NCBI RefSeq assembly: GCF_014696715.1
Contig: NZ_JACJQO010000001.1
Location: forward strand, 248,001-312,000
DNA: 64,000 bases
DNA from: Pseudanabaena sp. FACHB-2040
Lineage (GTDB): Bacteria; Cyanobacteriota; Cyanobacteriia; Phormidesmidales; Phormidesmidaceae
Direction of reading: 5' to 3'
Below are positions 63,591 to 64,000 of the stretch, piece by piece. A model generated the notes under the pieces. That model was given only the letters and a program-made list of their open reading frames with translations, was not told the DNA's origin and searched no databases. Position numbers and translations under genes: made by a program. The first letter of the stretch is position 1. Each line of letters starts with the position of its first letter.

Positions 63591-64000
63591 ATGGAGACGT
63601 TTGCACTATCTGGTTTGCTGACGGCAGCGCTAGTAAGTACCGCCCTGCTAGGGACAGAAACCGTTCCCCAAGGTGCGCTGATAGAGACCTCTTCACTACA
63701 AGCCACCCATCTGGCCGCCAGCCTGCCCACCAAAGCTCCCCTCACCCAGCAGCAAGACTGGCTGCAGAGTATTAACCGGCAGCAGATCGATCCCGCCGCC
63801 CTGCAGCAGCGATTTCCCACCGAGGCCCTGATTGAGTGGCTAGAGCAGGCCCGACAGCAAGGGACCGACCCGGCCCAGGTGCGGGCAGTTTTGCAGGCAG
63901 CAGATTGGCAAGACCAAGACTCAGACCTGCAAACGGCAGATCTCGATGGCGACGGTCGAGCCGAATGGCTGCTAACAATCAATCTTGGCCCCGATGAGAT
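63591..64000 (+). CDS. Exported protein, 5' part only (cut by right edge)
   Basis: Starts at the ATG at 63591 with GGAGG six bases upstream and runs off the window. A signal peptide is likely (ETFALSGLLTAALVSTALLG). The mature part is Gln/Ala-rich and helical (LTQQQDWLQSINRQQIDPAA), and reaches an acidic DLDGDGRAEWLLTINLGPDE stretch that is like FG-GAP/VCBS-type calcium-binding repeats. Only about 136 residues are visible, so the family cannot be fixed. Downstream of lepB in the same direction. Confidence 0.75.
   Translation, partial: METFALSGLLTAALVSTALLGTETVPQGALIETSSLQATHLAASLPTKAPLTQQQDWLQSINRQQIDPAALQQRFPTEALIEWLEQARQQGTDPAQVRAVLQAADWQDQDSDLQTADLDGDGRAEWLLTINLGPDE

Overview
The window comes from a cyanobacterium, most likely a filamentous Leptolyngbya/Nodosilinea-like lineage. 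The octamer GCGATCGC (HIP1) recurs roughly forty times by eye. Several genes belong to oxygenic photosynthesis or to the cyanobacterial core: NdhB of the NDH-1 complex, plant-type ferredoxin, biliverdin reductase, the flavodiiron pair Flv1/Flv3, MenD/MenF for phylloquinone, DUF7219 and several small cyanobacterial proteins. The genus is inference; the phylum is well supported. No tRNA, rRNA, CRISPR array, intact transposon or prophage was seen.

Layout. 1-7654: topA (cut by the left edge), ndhB, and a long GAF-domain sensor protein, the last two converging on a shared terminator. 7.9-12.6 kb: pyrD, a GT2-GtrA membrane glycosyltransferase, biliverdin reductase, ferredoxin. 12.6-16.4 kb: two GH13 glucan enzymes in tandem. 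16.6-19.8 kb: a 1054-residue membrane protein built from seven copies of an undescribed ~98-residue module. 20.5-23.9 kb: leuS and a hypothetical gene. 23.9-27.1 kb: an RTX-repeat protein flanked by decayed gene remnants. 27.1-31.3 kb: gamma-glutamylcyclotransferase-like protein, two overlapping small genes, M20 and M17 peptidases. 31.4-38.6 kb: minus-strand block menF-menD and flv3-flv1. 38.8-44.8 kb: MnmC-like methyltransferase, HD-GYP response regulator, trypco1-domain protein, a conserved 446-residue protein and tyrS. 44.8-50.4 kb: multicopper oxidase, MarR and MerR regulators, and membrane proteins of DUF2269-like, DUF4383 and TspO type. 50.5-53.6 kb: a heme-oxygenase-like diiron oxidase with a methyltransferase, and small acidic proteins. 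53.6-59.5 kb: a RecQ-type helicase, then a four-gene operon of sigma factor, anti-sigma-like protein and two exported proteins. 59.5-64 kb: gene relics, ArfB, metallophosphoesterase, nucleotidyltransferase, signal peptidase I and a partial exported protein.

How the genes fit together. Several concern photosynthetic electron flow and its protection: NdhB, ferredoxin, Flv1/Flv3 (oxygen photoreduction), MenF/MenD (phylloquinone of photosystem I) and BvdR (bilin metabolism). Another block (MarR with a palindromic operator, MerR with cysteines, multicopper oxidase, TspO) looks like metal or oxidative-stress response. The most promising little-described items are the seven-module membrane protein, the diiron oxidase-methyltransferase pair, the sigma-factor operon with exported partners, and long perfect palindromes built around HIP1, one of which contains the stop codon of the helicase gene. 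Start codons were re-chosen where a Shine-Dalgarno sequence or the family start argued for it; each such case is stated.
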